From Sutcliffiella cohnii (GTDB taxonomy: Bacteria; Bacillota; Bacilli; Bacillales; Bacillaceae_I), in contig NZ_CP018866.1 in NCBI RefSeq assembly GCF_002250055.1, positions 2,658,501-2,722,500 of the forward strand: a DNA stretch of 64,000 bases, given 5' to 3'. Positions within the stretch are counted from its first letter, which is position 1; every line of letters starts with the position of its first letter. Below, one piece after another: positions 44,332-55,880 of this stretch. The notes beneath the pieces are model-generated. The model had not been told where the DNA came from, did no database searches, and was given only the letters and a program-made list of their open reading frames with translations. Both the position numbers and the translations under genes were made by a program.

Positions 44332-45183
44332 TTAAGGTGTTTCAATCAAGTCAGGATCTACGATTTCATATCCTTTTTCTTGTAATCCTACTACAATGTC
44401 CTCTAAAGCTTCACTTGTCCATTCACGATCATGCATTAAAAGATTTGCACCATCTCTAAGTTCTGGTGCATTTACCATTATGTCTGATATTGTTTCTTTT
44501 GTTTTATAATCAGGTTCCCAGTCATATCCATACGTCCAATTCATTAGAAGCATTCCTTCTTCTTTTACTATATCTTTAGCATAATCAGTATTTACACCAA
44601 ATGGTGCTCTAAAAAACTTTGGACGCTCTCCTATTATCTCTTCTACTACATTATTAAGTTCTACTATTTCAGATTTTTGCTCTTCCTCACTGATAGTTGA
44701 AAGCCTTTTATGTGTCATTGTATGGTTTCCTATTGGAAAACCAAGCCTATGAATTTCCTTTAACACTTTCTTTTCTTCTTCCGTATCAAGAAAATGGCCA
44801 TTTACAAAGAATATGGCTTTTACACCTAAAGTATGTAATGTCTCAGCCATATGAAGAGCATATCGATCCGGCGCATCGTCAATTGTTAGAAGCACCACTT
44901 TTGGATTTGCATTATCAATTGGTACGATGCTCCAGTCACCACTTATTTTATATTGAGGACTAATATTAATTTGCTCTTTTTCATTTTGTTCATCAGTTAC
45001 AGGGCTATCTACTATCTCATCGTTATTATCTTCAGGGGATGAAGGATTCTCCTCTACATCTGTCTCCATATCAATAACAGGCTCTTCGTTGTCTTGTTTG
45101 TTGTTTGTGTCTTCCACCATATTATTATTCGTACAAGCAGTTAGGAAGAGTAAAAGTACGCTAGAAATAATCCAGTTTTTCAT
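44332..45183 (-). CDS. Polysaccharide deacetylase lipoprotein
   Basis: 283 aa. Lipoprotein signal with L-F-L-T-A-C (Cys about residue 17). Residues 18-75 are a strongly acidic, Asn/Glu/Pro-rich linker. The NodB deacetylase domain occupies about 90-275: T-I-D-D-A-P-D-R-Y-A near residue 99 (metal Asp), G-N-H-T-M-T-H-K-R-L near residue 152 (two metal His), R-A-P-F-G-V-N near residue 192 and L-L-M-H-D near 252. All metal ligands are present. Likely deacetylates cell-wall glycans. The ATG follows GGAGGAAAGGAA. Its usual first motif TFDD reads TIDD. Confidence 0.88.
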   Translation of the reverse strand: MKNWIISSVLLLFLTACTNNNMVEDTNNKQDNEEPVIDMETDVEENPSSPEDNNDEIVDSPVTDEQNEKEQINISPQYKISGDWSIVPIDNANPKVVLLTIDDAPDRYALHMAETLHTLGVKAIFFVNGHFLDTEEEKKVLKEIHRLGFPIGNHTMTHKRLSTISEEEQKSEIVELNNVVEEIIGERPKFFRAPFGVNTDYAKDIVKEEGMLLMNWTYGYDWEPDYKTKETISDIMVNAPELRDGANLLMHDREWTSEALEDIVVGLQEKGYEIVDPDLIETP

Positions 45184-45418
45184 TTCCTTTCCTCCATCTT
45201 TTTAGCTATTTGTGTTTTTTAGCACTCTACATATTTTACAATTGAATACATCTTATTTTTGTAAATGAAAAACGAGCATCAAATTTATACAGAGTATCAC
45301 ATAATACATATAATACTAGTAGTTAGAAACTGTTTGCAACGTTTTTAAGGAAAGAATTATTTTATGTACCATTTAAATGAGGGCACTGGTCGTAATCAAA
45401 ATTGCTACAATATAAAAA

Positions 45419-45456
45419 AGTTGTCTACTTAGTATAATACTAAATAGACAACTTCT
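45419..45456 (-). terminator. Terminator of the pdhABCD operon
   Basis: AAGTTGTCTACTTAGTA pairs with TACTAAATAGACAACTT with one mismatch; a T-run follows on the minus strand. Confidence 0.9.
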
Positions 45457-45470
45457 CATATGATAAATTT

Positions 45471-46883
45471 TTATTTTACGATATGAATTGGACTTCCTAT
45501 AGCTACTTCCGCAGCTTCCATTGTGATTTCCCCTAAAGTTGGGTGAGCATGGATAGTCATCGCTAAGTCTTCAGCTGTCATGCCCGTCTCAATTGCTAGC
45601 CCTAATTCAGCAATCATGTCAGATGCGCTTGCACCGGCAATTTGTGCACCAATTACAAGACCATCTTCTTTTCTAGTAACAAGCTTCAAGAAGCCGTCTG
45701 TAGTGTTTAGAGCAAGAGCACGTCCATTTGCAGCAAATGGGAATTTAGCAGCTGTTACTTCAATACCTTCCTCTTTAGCTTCTTGTTCTGTATAACCAAC
45801 AGAAGCTAATTCCGGTTCAGTGAATACAACAGCAGGGATTCCATGATAATCAATTTCTGAAGGATGTCCTGAAATAGCTTCAGCAGCTATTTTTCCTTCA
45901 TATGATGCTTTATGAGCTAGTGGTGGTCCCTCTACAATATCACCAATTGCGTAGATGTTCGAAATGTTTGTACGGCATTGTTTATCAATTTTGATAATCC
46001 CACGTTCCGTCATTTCAACTCCTACTTGTTCTAAGCCCATTTCATCTGTATTTGGACGGCGACCAACCGTTACTAATACGTAATCAGCCTCAATAACTTT
46101 TTCTTCACCTTTTACTTCTATCGTAACTTTCACGCCGTCTGCTGATTCTTCAACGCCTTTAGCCATTGCTTTCGTGAAGATTTCAACATTTCCTTTTTTC
46201 TTTAAGTTACGTTTTACTAAAGCACTCATTTGTTTTTCGAAACCAGCTAAAATTTCATCGCCTGCTTCTACTATTACAACTTCCGTGCCAAAGTTTGCAT
46301 AAGCTGTACCTAATTCTGTACCGATATAACCCCCACCAATTACGATCATCTTTTTAGGGATTTCTTCAAGCGCTAAAGCTCCTGTAGAATCTAGGACACG
46401 TTTAGAATATTTGAACGTTGGAATTTCAATTGGGCGAGACCCAGAAGCTATAATACAGTTGTTAAACTTGTATGTTTGAGCAGAGTTCTCATCCATGATA
46501 CGAACTGTGTTTGCATCTACGAAATATGCTTCACCACGTACTATATCTACTTTATTACCTTTTAGAAGTCCTTCAACTCCACCAGTAAGTTTTTTCACTA
46601 CTCCTGCTTTGAATTGTTGAACTTTAGAAAAATCAACTGTTACATTTTCAGCTTTAATTCCCATATCTGCAGAATGTAGAGCTGTTTCATAACGATGTGC
46701 TGCTGATATTAAAGCTTTTGATGGGATACAACCTACGTTTAAACATACTCCACCAAGTGTAGCTTTTTCAACAATTGTTACTTTTTGTCCTAATTGTGCT
46801 GCACGAATTGCAGCTACATATCCACCAGGACCCGCTCCAATGACAAGCGTATCTACATCTATTGCGAAATCTCCAACTACCAT
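45471..46883 (-). CDS. pdhD: Dihydrolipoyl dehydrogenase (E3) of pyruvate dehydrogenase
   Basis: 470 aa. FAD-binding G-A-G-P-G-G-Y near residue 17, redox-active disulfide [11 protein letters not shown] (Cys about 47 and 52), NAD-binding G-G-G-Y-I-G near 185, and the catalytic His-Glu dyad in H-A-H-P-T-L-G-E (about residue 446). Reoxidises the lipoyl arms of the complex. Last gene of pdhABCD, three bases after pdhC. In B. subtilis the same E3 also serves other dehydrogenases. Confidence 0.98.
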   Translation of the reverse strand: MVVGDFAIDVDTLVIGAGPGGYVAAIRAAQLGQKVTIVEKATLGGVCLNVGCIPSKALISAAHRYETALHSADMGIKAENVTVDFSKVQQFKAGVVKKLTGGVEGLLKGNKVDIVRGEAYFVDANTVRIMDENSAQTYKFNNCIIASGSRPIEIPTFKYSKRVLDSTGALALEEIPKKMIVIGGGYIGTELGTAYANFGTEVVIVEAGDEILAGFEKQMSALVKRNLKKKGNVEIFTKAMAKGVEESADGVKVTIEVKGEEKVIEADYVLVTVGRRPNTDEMGLEQVGVEMTERGIIKIDKQCRTNISNIYAIGDIVEGPPLAHKASYEGKIAAEAISGHPSEIDYHGIPAVVFTEPELASVGYTEQEAKEEGIEVTAAKFPFAANGRALALNTTDGFLKLVTRKEDGLVIGAQIAGASASDMIAELGLAIETGMTAEDLAMTIHAHPTLGEITMEAAEVAIGSPIHIVK

Positions 46884-46886
46884 TTA

Positions 46887-48182
46887 TTACGCCTCCATTA
46901 ATAATAATTGTGGATCGTTCAATAATCGCTTAATATGGTTAAGCGCATTTTGAGCAGTTGCTCCGTCGATCATGCGGTGATCGAAGCTTAGTGATAAAGC
47001 TAATACTGGAGCTACAACAATCTCACCGTCTTTTACTACTGGCTTTTCAGCAATACGACCAATACCTAAAATAGCAACTTCCGGATGGTTAATAACTGGA
47101 GTAAACCATTGACCGCCTGCTGAACCGATATTAGTAATCGTACAAGAAGCACCTTTCATTTCATCACCAGAAAGTTTTCCATCACGAGCTTTTACAGCTA
47201 GTTCATTAATTTCATTAGAGATAGTAAAGATAGATTTACGATCTGCTTCTTTTACTACAGGAACTAATAAACCTTTATCTGTATCTGCAGCGATACCGAT
47301 GTTGTAGTAATGCTTATGAACAATTTCATCTGTTGCATCATCTAAGGAAGTGTTTAGAGCTGGGAACTCACGTAATGCAGATGTTAAAGCTTTTACGACG
47401 TATGGTAAATAAGTAAGTTTGACGCCTTTGTCAGCCGCAACACCTTTGAATTTTTTACGATGAGCTACAAGTTCCGTTACGTCAATTTCATCCATTAACG
47501 TTACATGTGGTGCAGTATGTTTTGAGTTAACCATTGCTTTTGCAATCGCACGACGAATTCCACTCATTTTTTCACGAGTTTCTGGATATTGACCAGCTGG
47601 AATTGGTTGTTTAGCAGCTTCTTGTTTCGGTGCTTCCGTTTGTACTTCTGCAGCAGCTGCTGGTGCTTCTGTTACAGGTGCTCCACCAGTAGTAAATGCA
47701 TCGATATCTGTTTTTAGTACACGGCCATTGTTTCCTGTTCCTGCAACTTGACGAATGTCTACACCTTTTTCGCGTGCATATTTACGAACAGAAGGCATTG
47801 CGATAACGCGACGACTTGGGTCAACTTCTACAGCAGTAGCTGCTGGAGCTGAAGTAGTTTCATTCGTTTCTTCAGGGGCTGGTGCCTCTTCTTTCGGAGC
47901 TTCATCAGCATGATCGTCGCCTTTAAATTTTAAGTCTTCGTAACCAGGCGCATCAAAAGTGATAATAGTTTGACCAACTGTTGCAACAGTACCTTCATCT
48001 ACTTTTAATTCCAATACTTTCCCTTTTACAGGGGAAGGGATTTCTACTACTGCTTTATCATTTTGTACTTCCATTAAAACATCGTCTTCATTAACTTCAT
48101 CGCCAGGTTTAACAAACCATTTTACGATTTCACCTTCGTGGATACCTTCACCGATATCAGGCAATTTAAATTCGAATGCCAC
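46887..48182 (-). CDS. pdhC: Dihydrolipoyllysine acetyltransferase (E2) of pyruvate dehydrogenase
   Basis: 431 aa with one lipoyl domain (lipoyl-Lys in Q-N-D-K-A about residue 43), an Ala/Pro/Glu-rich linker, a peripheral subunit-binding domain ([10 protein letters not shown] near residue 129), a second Ala-rich linker, and the catalytic core with H-R-M-I-D-G near residue 403. A single lipoyl domain is typical for Bacillus. Separated from pdhB by 70 bases that hold a hairpin. Confidence 0.98.
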   Translation of the reverse strand: MAFEFKLPDIGEGIHEGEIVKWFVKPGDEVNEDDVLMEVQNDKAVVEIPSPVKGKVLELKVDEGTVATVGQTIITFDAPGYEDLKFKGDDHADEAPKEEAPAPEETNETTSAPAATAVEVDPSRRVIAMPSVRKYAREKGVDIRQVAGTGNNGRVLKTDIDAFTTGGAPVTEAPAAAAEVQTEAPKQEAAKQPIPAGQYPETREKMSGIRRAIAKAMVNSKHTAPHVTLMDEIDVTELVAHRKKFKGVAADKGVKLTYLPYVVKALTSALREFPALNTSLDDATDEIVHKHYYNIGIAADTDKGLLVPVVKEADRKSIFTISNEINELAVKARDGKLSGDEMKGASCTITNIGSAGGQWFTPVINHPEVAILGIGRIAEKPVVKDGEIVVAPVLALSLSFDHRMIDGATAQNALNHIKRLLNDPQLLLMEA

Positions 48183-48211
48183 GATTTTCTACCTCCTACA
48201 TATATAAATGT

Positions 48212-48235
48212 CACAGGCCCATTAAAAGGGCCTTT
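48212..48235. other. Intercistronic hairpin between pdhB and pdhC
   Basis: AGGCCC / GGGCCT with a seven-base loop. The T-run is on the plus strand only, so it is not a terminator for the pdh mRNA. It may instead be a processing or stability element for the pdhA-pdhB or pdhC-pdhD segments. Confidence 0.5.
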
Positions 48236-48252
48236 TTCATTAATTTTAATTA

Positions 48253-49230
48253 TTAAAATTCCATTACTTTTTTAGCAGTTTCAATAACGTCTTTGAAGTT
48301 AGGTAACCAAACACTCTCAGCTTGAGAGAATGGGTATACTGTATCAGGTGCAGCAACACGTAATACTGGTGCTTCTAAGCTTAAAATAGCACGATCGTTA
48401 ATTTCTGCTACTACATTTGCAGCAATACCAGCTTGTTTTTGTGCTTCTTGGACTACGATTGCTCGTCCTGTTTTTTCAACAGAAGCAATAATAGTGTCGA
48501 TATCTAATGGGCTAATAGTACGAAGGTCTACTACTTCAGCAGAGATACCTTCTTTCTCTAGCTCATCCGCAGCTTTCAAGCACTCATGTACCATTGCTCC
48601 GTAAGTTATCATTGATAAATCTTTACCTTCTCTTTTAACATCAGCTTTACCAATTTCAATTGTATATTCCTCTTCAGGAACCTCTTGACGGAAAGAACGG
48701 TATAATTTCATATGCTCTAAGAAAATAACTGGGTCATTATCACGAATAGCAGAAATTAATAAACCTTTCGCATCATACGGTGTTGAAGGAATTACTACTT
48801 TTAAACCAGGTTGTTGTGCTACTAATCCTTCTAAGCTATCCGCATGTAGTTCTGGAGTATGAACTCCTCCACCAAAAGGTGAACGAATAGTAACTGGAGA
48901 ATTCCAACGGCCACCTGTACGGTAACGCATACGCGCCATTTGGCCACTTAAAGAATCCATTACTTCGTATACAAATCCAAAGAATTGAATTTCCATTACT
49001 GGACGGAAGCCAGTAACGCCAAGGCCGACCGCTAAACCACCAATTCCTGATTCCGCAAGAGGTGTGTCAAAAACGCGATCTTCACCAAATTCAGCTTGTA
49101 GACCTTCAGTAGCACGGAATACTCCTCCGTTTTGTCCTACGTCTTCACCGAATAGTAAAACATTCTCGTCGTTTTTTAGTTCTGTGCGTAACGCATCAGT
49201 GATTGCTTGAATCAATGTCATTTGCGCCAT
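48253..49230 (-). CDS. pdhB: Pyruvate dehydrogenase E1 beta subunit
   Basis: 325 aa, full length. Transketolase-type pyrimidine domain with E-D-V-G near residue 28 and R-F-x-D-T-P-like [10 protein letters not shown] near residue 53; C-terminal domain with [16 protein letters not shown] near residue 227. Works as alpha2-beta2 with PdhA. Four bases after pdhA. No oddities. Confidence 0.98.
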   Translation of the reverse strand: MAQMTLIQAITDALRTELKNDENVLLFGEDVGQNGGVFRATEGLQAEFGEDRVFDTPLAESGIGGLAVGLGVTGFRPVMEIQFFGFVYEVMDSLSGQMARMRYRTGGRWNSPVTIRSPFGGGVHTPELHADSLEGLVAQQPGLKVVIPSTPYDAKGLLISAIRDNDPVIFLEHMKLYRSFRQEVPEEEYTIEIGKADVKREGKDLSMITYGAMVHECLKAADELEKEGISAEVVDLRTISPLDIDTIIASVEKTGRAIVVQEAQKQAGIAANVVAEINDRAILSLEAPVLRVAAPDTVYPFSQAESVWLPNFKDVIETAKKVMEF

Positions 49231-49233
49231 AGC

Positions 49234-50767
<1,534 letters not shown>

Positions 50768-50800
50768 AAAAGAGTATTATCTTTAGATAATACCCTTTTC
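50768..50800 (-). terminator. Terminator of ykyA
   Basis: GAGTATTATC / GATAATACCC stem with TTTT loop and a T-run on the minus strand, nine bases past the ykyA stop. Confidence 0.85.
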
Positions 50801-50808
50801 CTCACACT

Positions 50809-51474
50809 TTAATTGTTATATTCCACATTTAAGCCAGCATTTTGATAAAACTTATATTTATCTTCATTATATTGTTCTGTATTTTCATTAAACTTCTCAT
50901 TTGCTTCTTTAATTTTTGTATACGTGTCGTTAATCTTATCTATTTGATTTTTTAATTGCTCCATCGTTAAATCTTCTAGTTGGAATAACTCATATAATTC
51001 TATGTCAAGTTCTATTGCCTCCATGTAATACGTATACAGTTCATCGTAGGCTCCATATCTTTTCTCCATTAATTGATAGAGTTCTTGCGCTTCTTGCTTT
51101 AATTGTTCATCTTCTAATTCTTCCATATGAGTAGAAACTTCTTCAAAATGTTCTCTAGCCTCATCGATGCTCGCCTTTTCTCTCTCCATATGTTCTCTAC
51201 GTTCTTCCACTACTGATGTAGCCTCTTTAGCAAGAACGATAATCTGCTCGAATTCTTTCATCCCAAGGGAGATGATTTCGTCATAAAGTTCTTTTTCTTT
51301 TTGTTCTAGTTGAAGTAGTGGCTCTTGTTGCTCTTCAAAGTTAGTTTCTAATTCTACTACATGTTCCAACGTATCAAAGATTTTTTGTTCTGCTTTTTCT
51401 TTCTCTGTGCAACCTGTCAATATTAATGTAGTTGCCAATCCGATCGATAGTAATACTTTTTTCCATTGCCACAC
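50809..51474 (-). CDS. ykyA: YkyA family cell-wall-associated lipoprotein
   Basis: 221 aa from GTG 51474. Lipoprotein signal with lipobox L-I-L-T-G-C (Cys about residue 22). The mature protein is almost wholly coiled coil, very rich in E, K and L (residues 25-195), ending in a tyrosine/asparagine-rich tail. It belongs to the YkyA putative cell-wall binding lipoprotein family and sits upstream of pdhA as in B. subtilis. Function unknown. Its sequence is glutamate-heavy, which is family-typical. Confidence 0.9.
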   Translation of the reverse strand: MWQWKKVLLSIGLATTLILTGCTEKEKAEQKIFDTLEHVVELETNFEEQQEPLLQLEQKEKELYDEIISLGMKEFEQIIVLAKEATSVVEERREHMEREKASIDEAREHFEEVSTHMEELEDEQLKQEAQELYQLMEKRYGAYDELYTYYMEAIELDIELYELFQLEDLTMEQLKNQIDKINDTYTKIKEANEKFNENTEQYNEDKYKFYQNAGLNVEYNN

Positions 51475-51693
51475 AATTATATCCCCCTAACTTAGTAACA
51501 TCTTAACTATAAATTTTGCTACAATGTTTGACAATAGCTTTTTCACACATTTGTTATAATAATTAGTAAGTGTAATAAAATTGTACTTATAATTAACGTA
51601 TGGTGCTCGTCCAAAAAAATTACAAATTTATGTACAGTCAGTAAAAATAATTGTTAAAATGATTTTATAGACACATTGAATGGAGTGACATAA

Positions 51694-52248
51694 ATGTTAA
51701 CAACAGATGACATTATTAAAGATGGACATCCAACATTAAGAAAAGTAGCGAGTGAAGTAAAATTACCATTAAGTAATGAAGATAAAGAAACTTTAGAAAA
51801 GATGATGGAATATGTTCAAAATTCCCAAGATCCTGAAGTTTCAGCTAAATACAAATTGCGTCCAGGAATTGGATTAGCTGCACCACAAATAAACATTTCA
51901 AAAAGAATGATAGCAATTCATGTTCATGATGAAAAAGGAACACTTCATAGCTATTCCCTAGTTAACCCAAAAATAATTAGTCATTCTGTCGAAAAAAGCT
52001 ATTTAACGACTGGTGAAGGATGCTTATCAGTGGACGAAAATATAGAAGGCTTTGTACCGAGATATGCAAGAATAACTGTGAAAGCAACGTCCATTACGGG
52101 TGAAGAATTAAAATTAAGATTAAAAGGTCTTGTTGCGGTAGTTTTCCAACATGAAATAGACCATTTAAACGGAATAATGTTTTATGACCATATTAATAAA
52201 CAAAATCCATCAACTCCTCCTGAAGACGCTACACCGATTGAAAGATAA
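51694..52248 (+). CDS. def: Peptide deformylase
   Basis: 184 aa. The three metalloprotease motifs are intact: G-I-G-L-A-A-P-Q-I (about residue 58), E-G-C-L-S-V (about residue 109) and Q-H-E-I-D-H-L-N-G (about residue 152). The insertion between them marks the Gram-positive type II enzyme (DefB/YkrB). Removes the formyl group from nascent proteins. The ATG follows GGAGTGACATAA. Monocistronic, strong terminator. Confidence 0.96.
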   Translation: MLTTDDIIKDGHPTLRKVASEVKLPLSNEDKETLEKMMEYVQNSQDPEVSAKYKLRPGIGLAAPQINISKRMIAIHVHDEKGTLHSYSLVNPKIISHSVEKSYLTTGEGCLSVDENIEGFVPRYARITVKATSITGEELKLRLKGLVAVVFQHEIDHLNGIMFYDHINKQNPSTPPEDATPIER

Positions 52249-52286
52249 AATGATAGTAATACTAAAGTAATGATGCATGTAAGATG

Positions 52287-52318
52287 AAAGACTATTTACT
52301 AATTGGTAAATAGTCTTT
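52287..52318 (+). terminator. Terminator of def
   Basis: AAAGACTATTTAC / GTAAATAGTCTTT stem followed by TTTATT. Confidence 0.9.
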
Positions 52319-52442
52319 TTTATTCGTAAACCGTAAAAAACGAAGAAATCTTTTTCCTTATTTTTTAAAGAGAGTATTTCTGAAAATAACACATAATAAA
52401 ACCAAATACCTTAAAAACACACTATAGGTAGGAGGTACTTTT

Positions 52443-52514
52443 ATGCTTAAAAAATTAAAAAAAGAGTTACTTCGTCGATGGAACGATTTATTAAAACGAA
52501 GAACAATCGCTTAA
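52443..52514 (+). CDS. Cationic amphipathic 23-residue peptide
   Basis: ATG 52443, seven bases after a perfect GGAGG (52431-52435). The peptide, M-L-K-K-L-K-K-E-L-L then R-R-W-N-D-L-L-K-R-R-T-I-A, has nine Lys/Arg and two acidic residues (about +7). Leu, Trp and Ile at positions 2, 5, 9, 13, 16 and 22 line up on one helix face. It stands between the def terminator and its own terminator, so it is a separate unit. It resembles short amphipathic membrane-active or RNA-binding peptides; no named family is recognised. Too short for standard gene callers. Confidence 0.6.
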   Translation: MLKKLKKELLRRWNDLLKRRTIA

Positions 52515-52523
52515 TTTATTTAC

Positions 52524-52587
52524 ATAGGCTGTCCAAAACGGCGAAAATACTATTTAATATATACTTAGGACAGCCTATAATTTTTTT
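52524..52587 (+). terminator. Terminator after the 23-residue peptide gene
   Basis: ATAGGCTGTCC (52524-52534) pairs with GGACAGCCTAT (52568-52578) across a 33-base AT-rich loop, then TTTTTTT. Ten bases past the stop. Confidence 0.8.
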
Positions 52588-53008
52588 ATATAAAAAATAA
52601 TACATATTATATGTTTTCATGTAAAACATGCAAAATGAATAGAAATTATATATAATAAAGGATAACTATGGTAATTGTACCAATTTGTTCGGTTACTGGG
52701 ATTATGGTAAAATAAAAATCTAGACTACCGTCCGTTTATAACTACTATCTCTGTACGGAAGAGGAACATTTCTACCCTCCTCCGCAGATTATATTCAAGG
52801 TCGAACACATCAATAATTTATTAGTTAAATTACTTTTAATAGAATAGAGAATAATGAAGTTATTTTTGTTGTACTCTCAAATTAGTTATACATACCCTTT
52901 GATATGCTACATATGTTTGCATTTGTGCATTTATCAGTTCGTTTCGTATAAATAAAGCGTTTAAAAGTAGTTAATATATATAGAAATAAAACCAAGGAGA
53001 GATTATTT
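52588..53008. other. rpoY-rnjA upstream region
   Basis: About 420 AT-rich bases without a real gene. It contains a GC-richer island at 52725-52790 with a stable hairpin (52751-52787): CTG-TA-CGGA-A-GAGG pairs with CCTC-C-TCCG-CAG. A TATAAT lies at about 52650 without a clear -35. An ATG at 52668 opens only 15 codons. The rpoY ribosome binding site is AAGGAG at 52993-52998. Confidence 0.5.
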
Positions 53009-53221
53009 ATGATTTTTAAAGTTTATTATCAAGAACAACTTACTGAAGCACCAGTAAGAGAAAAAACAAAAACGGTGTTTGTAGAAGGAGAAGCCGAAAA
53101 AGATGTTCGTATTGCATTGAAAGATAAGCCCTACAACATTGAAATTGTAATTCCTGTTGAAGGTGAATACTTAGCTTACGAACAACAATCAGAACACTTT
53201 AAAGTATTGGAGATAGGATAA
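53009..53221 (+). CDS. rpoY: RNA polymerase epsilon subunit
   Basis: 70 aa (YkzG), starting [10 protein letters not shown], after AAGGAGAGATTATTT. The family core [11 protein letters not shown] and the final H-F-K-V-L-E-I are intact. The epsilon subunit binds the Firmicute RNA polymerase core on its downstream face. Its stop overlaps the rnjA start by one base (TAATG), the conserved rpoY-rnjA pair of Bacillus. Confidence 0.95.
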   Translation: MIFKVYYQEQLTEAPVREKTKTVFVEGEAEKDVRIALKDKPYNIEIVIPVEGEYLAYEQQSEHFKVLEIG

Positions 53222-54888
53222 TGAAGTTTGTCAAAAACAATCAAGCAGCAGTGTTTGCGTTAGGTGGTTTAGGTGAGATTGGAAAAAACACCTACGCAGT
53301 TCAATTTCAAGATGAAATTATCTTGATTGACGCTGGAATAAAATTCCCCGAAGATGAATTACTTGGGATCGATTATGTTATTCCTGATTACACTTATTTA
53401 GTAAAAAACGAAGAAAAAATTAAAGGATTATTCGTCACTCATGGTCACGAAGACCATATTGGTGGTATTCCCTACTTATTAAGAGCAATTAATGTCCCGG
53501 TATACGGTGGTAAACTTGCTCTAGGTCTAATTCGGAACAAATTAGAGGAACATGGGTTACTAAGAACTGCCAAATTAATTGAAGTACAAGAAGACGATAT
53601 TATTAAATTTAGAAAAACATCTGTAACGTTCTTCCGTACAACACATAGCATTCCTGATTCATACGGTATTGTTGTAAAAACACCACCTGGAAATATCGTG
53701 CACACTGGTGACTTTAAATTTGACTTTACACCTGTTGGGGAACCTGCAAATTTAACAAAAATGGCTGAAATCGGTAAGGACGGAGTACTTTGTCTTTTAT
53801 CAGACAGTACAAATAGTGAAGTGCCAGACTTTACAATGTCGGAACGTAAAGTTGGAGATAGTATTCACGATATTTTCCGTAAAGTATCTGGAAGAGTTAT
53901 TTTTGCAACGTTTGCATCTAACATCCATCGTCTACAACAAGTTACAGAAGCCGCTGTCGCGAATGGCAGAAAGATTGCTGTATTCGGAAGAAGTATGGAA
54001 GCAGCCATTAATATTGGTTTAGATTTAGGTTATATAAGAGCCCCTAAAGATACTTTTATTGAATCAAACCAAATAAACCGATTACCTGCAAATAAAGTTA
54101 CTATTCTTTGTACAGGTAGCCAAGGTGAACCAATGGCAGCCCTTTCTCGAATTGCCAATGGAACACATCGTCAAATTCAAATTATACCTGGAGATACTGT
54201 TGTATTTTCTTCATCACCGATTCCAGGTAACACATTAAGCGTTAATCGAACAATTAATATGTTATTCCGTGCTGGTGCTGATGTTATTCATGGAGCTTTA
54301 AGTGATATACATACATCAGGTCATGGTGGTCAAGAGGAACAGAAATTAATGCTGCGTTTAATGAAACCGAAGTTTTTCATGCCAATACACGGTGAATACC
54401 GTATGCAAAAAATGCATGCAAAGCACGCAATTGACTGTGGTGTCGATCCTGATAATTGCTTCATAATGGATAATGGTGAAGTATTAGCATTAAGCGAGGA
54501 CGAAGCAGCAGTTGCTGGCAAAATACCTTCCGGAAATGTCTTTATCGATGGTAGTGGTATAGGTGATATTGGTAACATCGTGTTAAGAGATAGACGTATC
54601 CTGTCGGAAGAAGGCTTAGTCGTAGTAGTGGTAAGTATAAATATGAAAGAGTTTAAAATTTCTGCTGGTCCAGACATCATATCACGAGGATTCGTTTATA
54701 TGAGAGAGTCTGGTGATTTAATTAATGATGCTCAAAGTTTAATTCATAAACATCTTAATAAAATTATGGAACGTCGCACTACTCAATGGTCTGAAATTAA
54801 AAATGAAATAACGGACACGTTATCACCATTTTTATATGAAAAAACAAAACGTCGCCCAATGATACTTCCAATTATAATGGAAGTATAA
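53221..54888 (+). CDS. rnjA: Ribonuclease J1
   Basis: 555 aa metallo-beta-lactamase/beta-CASP ribonuclease. Metal motif H-G-H-E-D-H-I-G-G near residue 74, H-S-I-P-D-S near 140, H-T-G-D-F-K near 162, beta-CASP H-T-S-G-H-G-G near 365 and H-G-E-Y-R near 388. RNase J1 is a 5'-3' exonuclease and endonuclease central to Bacillus mRNA turnover. Coupled to rpoY. SR1P, encoded at 41993-42115, is reported to enhance its contact with GapA. A degenerate repeat and a perfect terminator follow. Confidence 0.98.
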   Translation: MKFVKNNQAAVFALGGLGEIGKNTYAVQFQDEIILIDAGIKFPEDELLGIDYVIPDYTYLVKNEEKIKGLFVTHGHEDHIGGIPYLLRAINVPVYGGKLALGLIRNKLEEHGLLRTAKLIEVQEDDIIKFRKTSVTFFRTTHSIPDSYGIVVKTPPGNIVHTGDFKFDFTPVGEPANLTKMAEIGKDGVLCLLSDSTNSEVPDFTMSERKVGDSIHDIFRKVSGRVIFATFASNIHRLQQVTEAAVANGRKIAVFGRSMEAAINIGLDLGYIRAPKDTFIESNQINRLPANKVTILCTGSQGEPMAALSRIANGTHRQIQIIPGDTVVFSSSPIPGNTLSVNRTINMLFRAGADVIHGALSDIHTSGHGGQEEQKLMLRLMKPKFFMPIHGEYRMQKMHAKHAIDCGVDPDNCFIMDNGEVLALSEDEAAVAGKIPSGNVFIDGSGIGDIGNIVLRDRRILSEEGLVVVVVSINMKEFKISAGPDIISRGFVYMRESGDLINDAQSLIHKHLNKIMERRTTQWSEIKNEITDTLSPFLYEKTKRRPMILPIIMEV

Positions 54889-54892
54889 ATAT

Positions 54893-54960
54893 AAAAGCGT
54901 AGATGAAGAGTCCTTCCTGACAAGTATAAGACAAGCTCTTCCAGTGGAGGTTTCATTTAA
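54893..54960 (+). repeat. Degenerate copy E of the type 1 intergenic repeat
   Basis: AAAAGCG-T-AG, then CCTGACAAGTATAAGACA-AG and GCTCTTCCAGTGGA line up with copy A (33408-33558) in order and spacing, with many point changes. Begins five bases after the rnjA stop. Confidence 0.55.
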
Positions 54961-55042
54961 CAATGGGAGGCCTTTGCTAATAACATCAAGTGTCTTTTCG
55001 AAGGATAATAAATTCACAAATTTATTAAGCACAATAATTAAA

Positions 55043-55080
55043 ATGAAACAGGTACCGCTATAGTGGTACCTGTTTCATTT
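55043..55080 (+). terminator. Terminator of rpoY-rnjA
   Basis: ATGAAACAGGTACC pairs perfectly with GGTACCTGTTTCAT over an eight-base loop, then TTTTG. Confidence 0.88.
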
Positions 55081-55142
55081 TGAACTATTTGTCTATTTGC
55101 ATTTTTAATTTATTTCTGTTTAGGTCCAGCAATTGAATATTT

Positions 55143-55808
55143 TTATTCTTCAACTAGCTTTTTCTCGAAACGATTTATATCTGTATCTGCACCGATGACA
55201 ATTAGTATATCACCATGACGGATAATTTCTGTTGCTTGCGGGGAAACAATGATATCTTTCCCACGCTTAATAGCAACGATATTTATTCCATATTTTGCGC
55301 GTATGTCTAAGTCAATTATGGAATGACCGTCTAATCTTCTACTAGCAACAATTTCTACAATGCTATGCTCGTCAGATAACTCTAAGTAATCCAATACGTT
55401 ATTAGATATAATATTATGAGCTATGCGTTTTCCCATATCTCGTTCTGGATGGACGATTTGGTCAGCCCCTATTTTATTTAACACTCTTTCGTGATAGTCA
55501 TTGGTTGCTTTAACCGTAATATGAGGCACGCCTAATTCTTTTAAAATAAGTGTTGTAAGGATACTCGCTTGAATACTATCTCCTATCGCTACTATTACAT
55601 GATCGAAGTTACGAATACCTAAGCTTTTCAATACCGCTTCATCCGTTGTATCTCCAACAACAGCATGTGAAGCAATATTCGCGTAAGCATTTACTCTATC
55701 CTCATCTATATCAATCGCGAGTACTTCTACTCCTTCTTCGCTTAACGCTTTACAAATACTGCCTCCAAATCTCCCTAAACCTATAACCGCAAACTCTTTT
55801 CGTTTCAA
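55143..55808 (-). CDS. ktrC: Potassium uptake regulatory subunit KtrC
   Basis: 221 aa from TTG 55808 (M-K-R-K-E-F-A-V-I-G-L-G-R-F-G), after TTGGAGGAAGATTTCA; the same length as B. subtilis KtrC. RCK-N domain with G-L-G-R-F-G-G-S near residue 10 and D-I-D-E near 32, and an RCK-C domain from about residue 140. It binds adenine nucleotides and c-di-AMP and gates a KtrD-type K+ channel, not present here. Convergent with rnjA, as in B. subtilis. Confidence 0.94.
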   Translation of the reverse strand: MKRKEFAVIGLGRFGGSICKALSEEGVEVLAIDIDEDRVNAYANIASHAVVGDTTDEAVLKSLGIRNFDHVIVAIGDSIQASILTTLILKELGVPHITVKATNDYHERVLNKIGADQIVHPERDMGKRIAHNIISNNVLDYLELSDEHSIVEIVASRRLDGHSIIDLDIRAKYGINIVAIKRGKDIIVSPQATEIIRHGDILIVIGADTDINRFEKKLVEE

Positions 55809-55880
55809 TGAAATCTTCCTCCAATAATAGATACAACTTATATAAAGTATTGTAACATACAAAATCTAGTTCCAGTAGTT

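Noticed and set aside
52668-52715. A 15-codon frame starting with ATG after AAAGGATAACT upstream of rpoY.
   Set aside because: Weak ribosome binding site, no charge or helix pattern and no terminator of its own; expected by chance in 420 bases.
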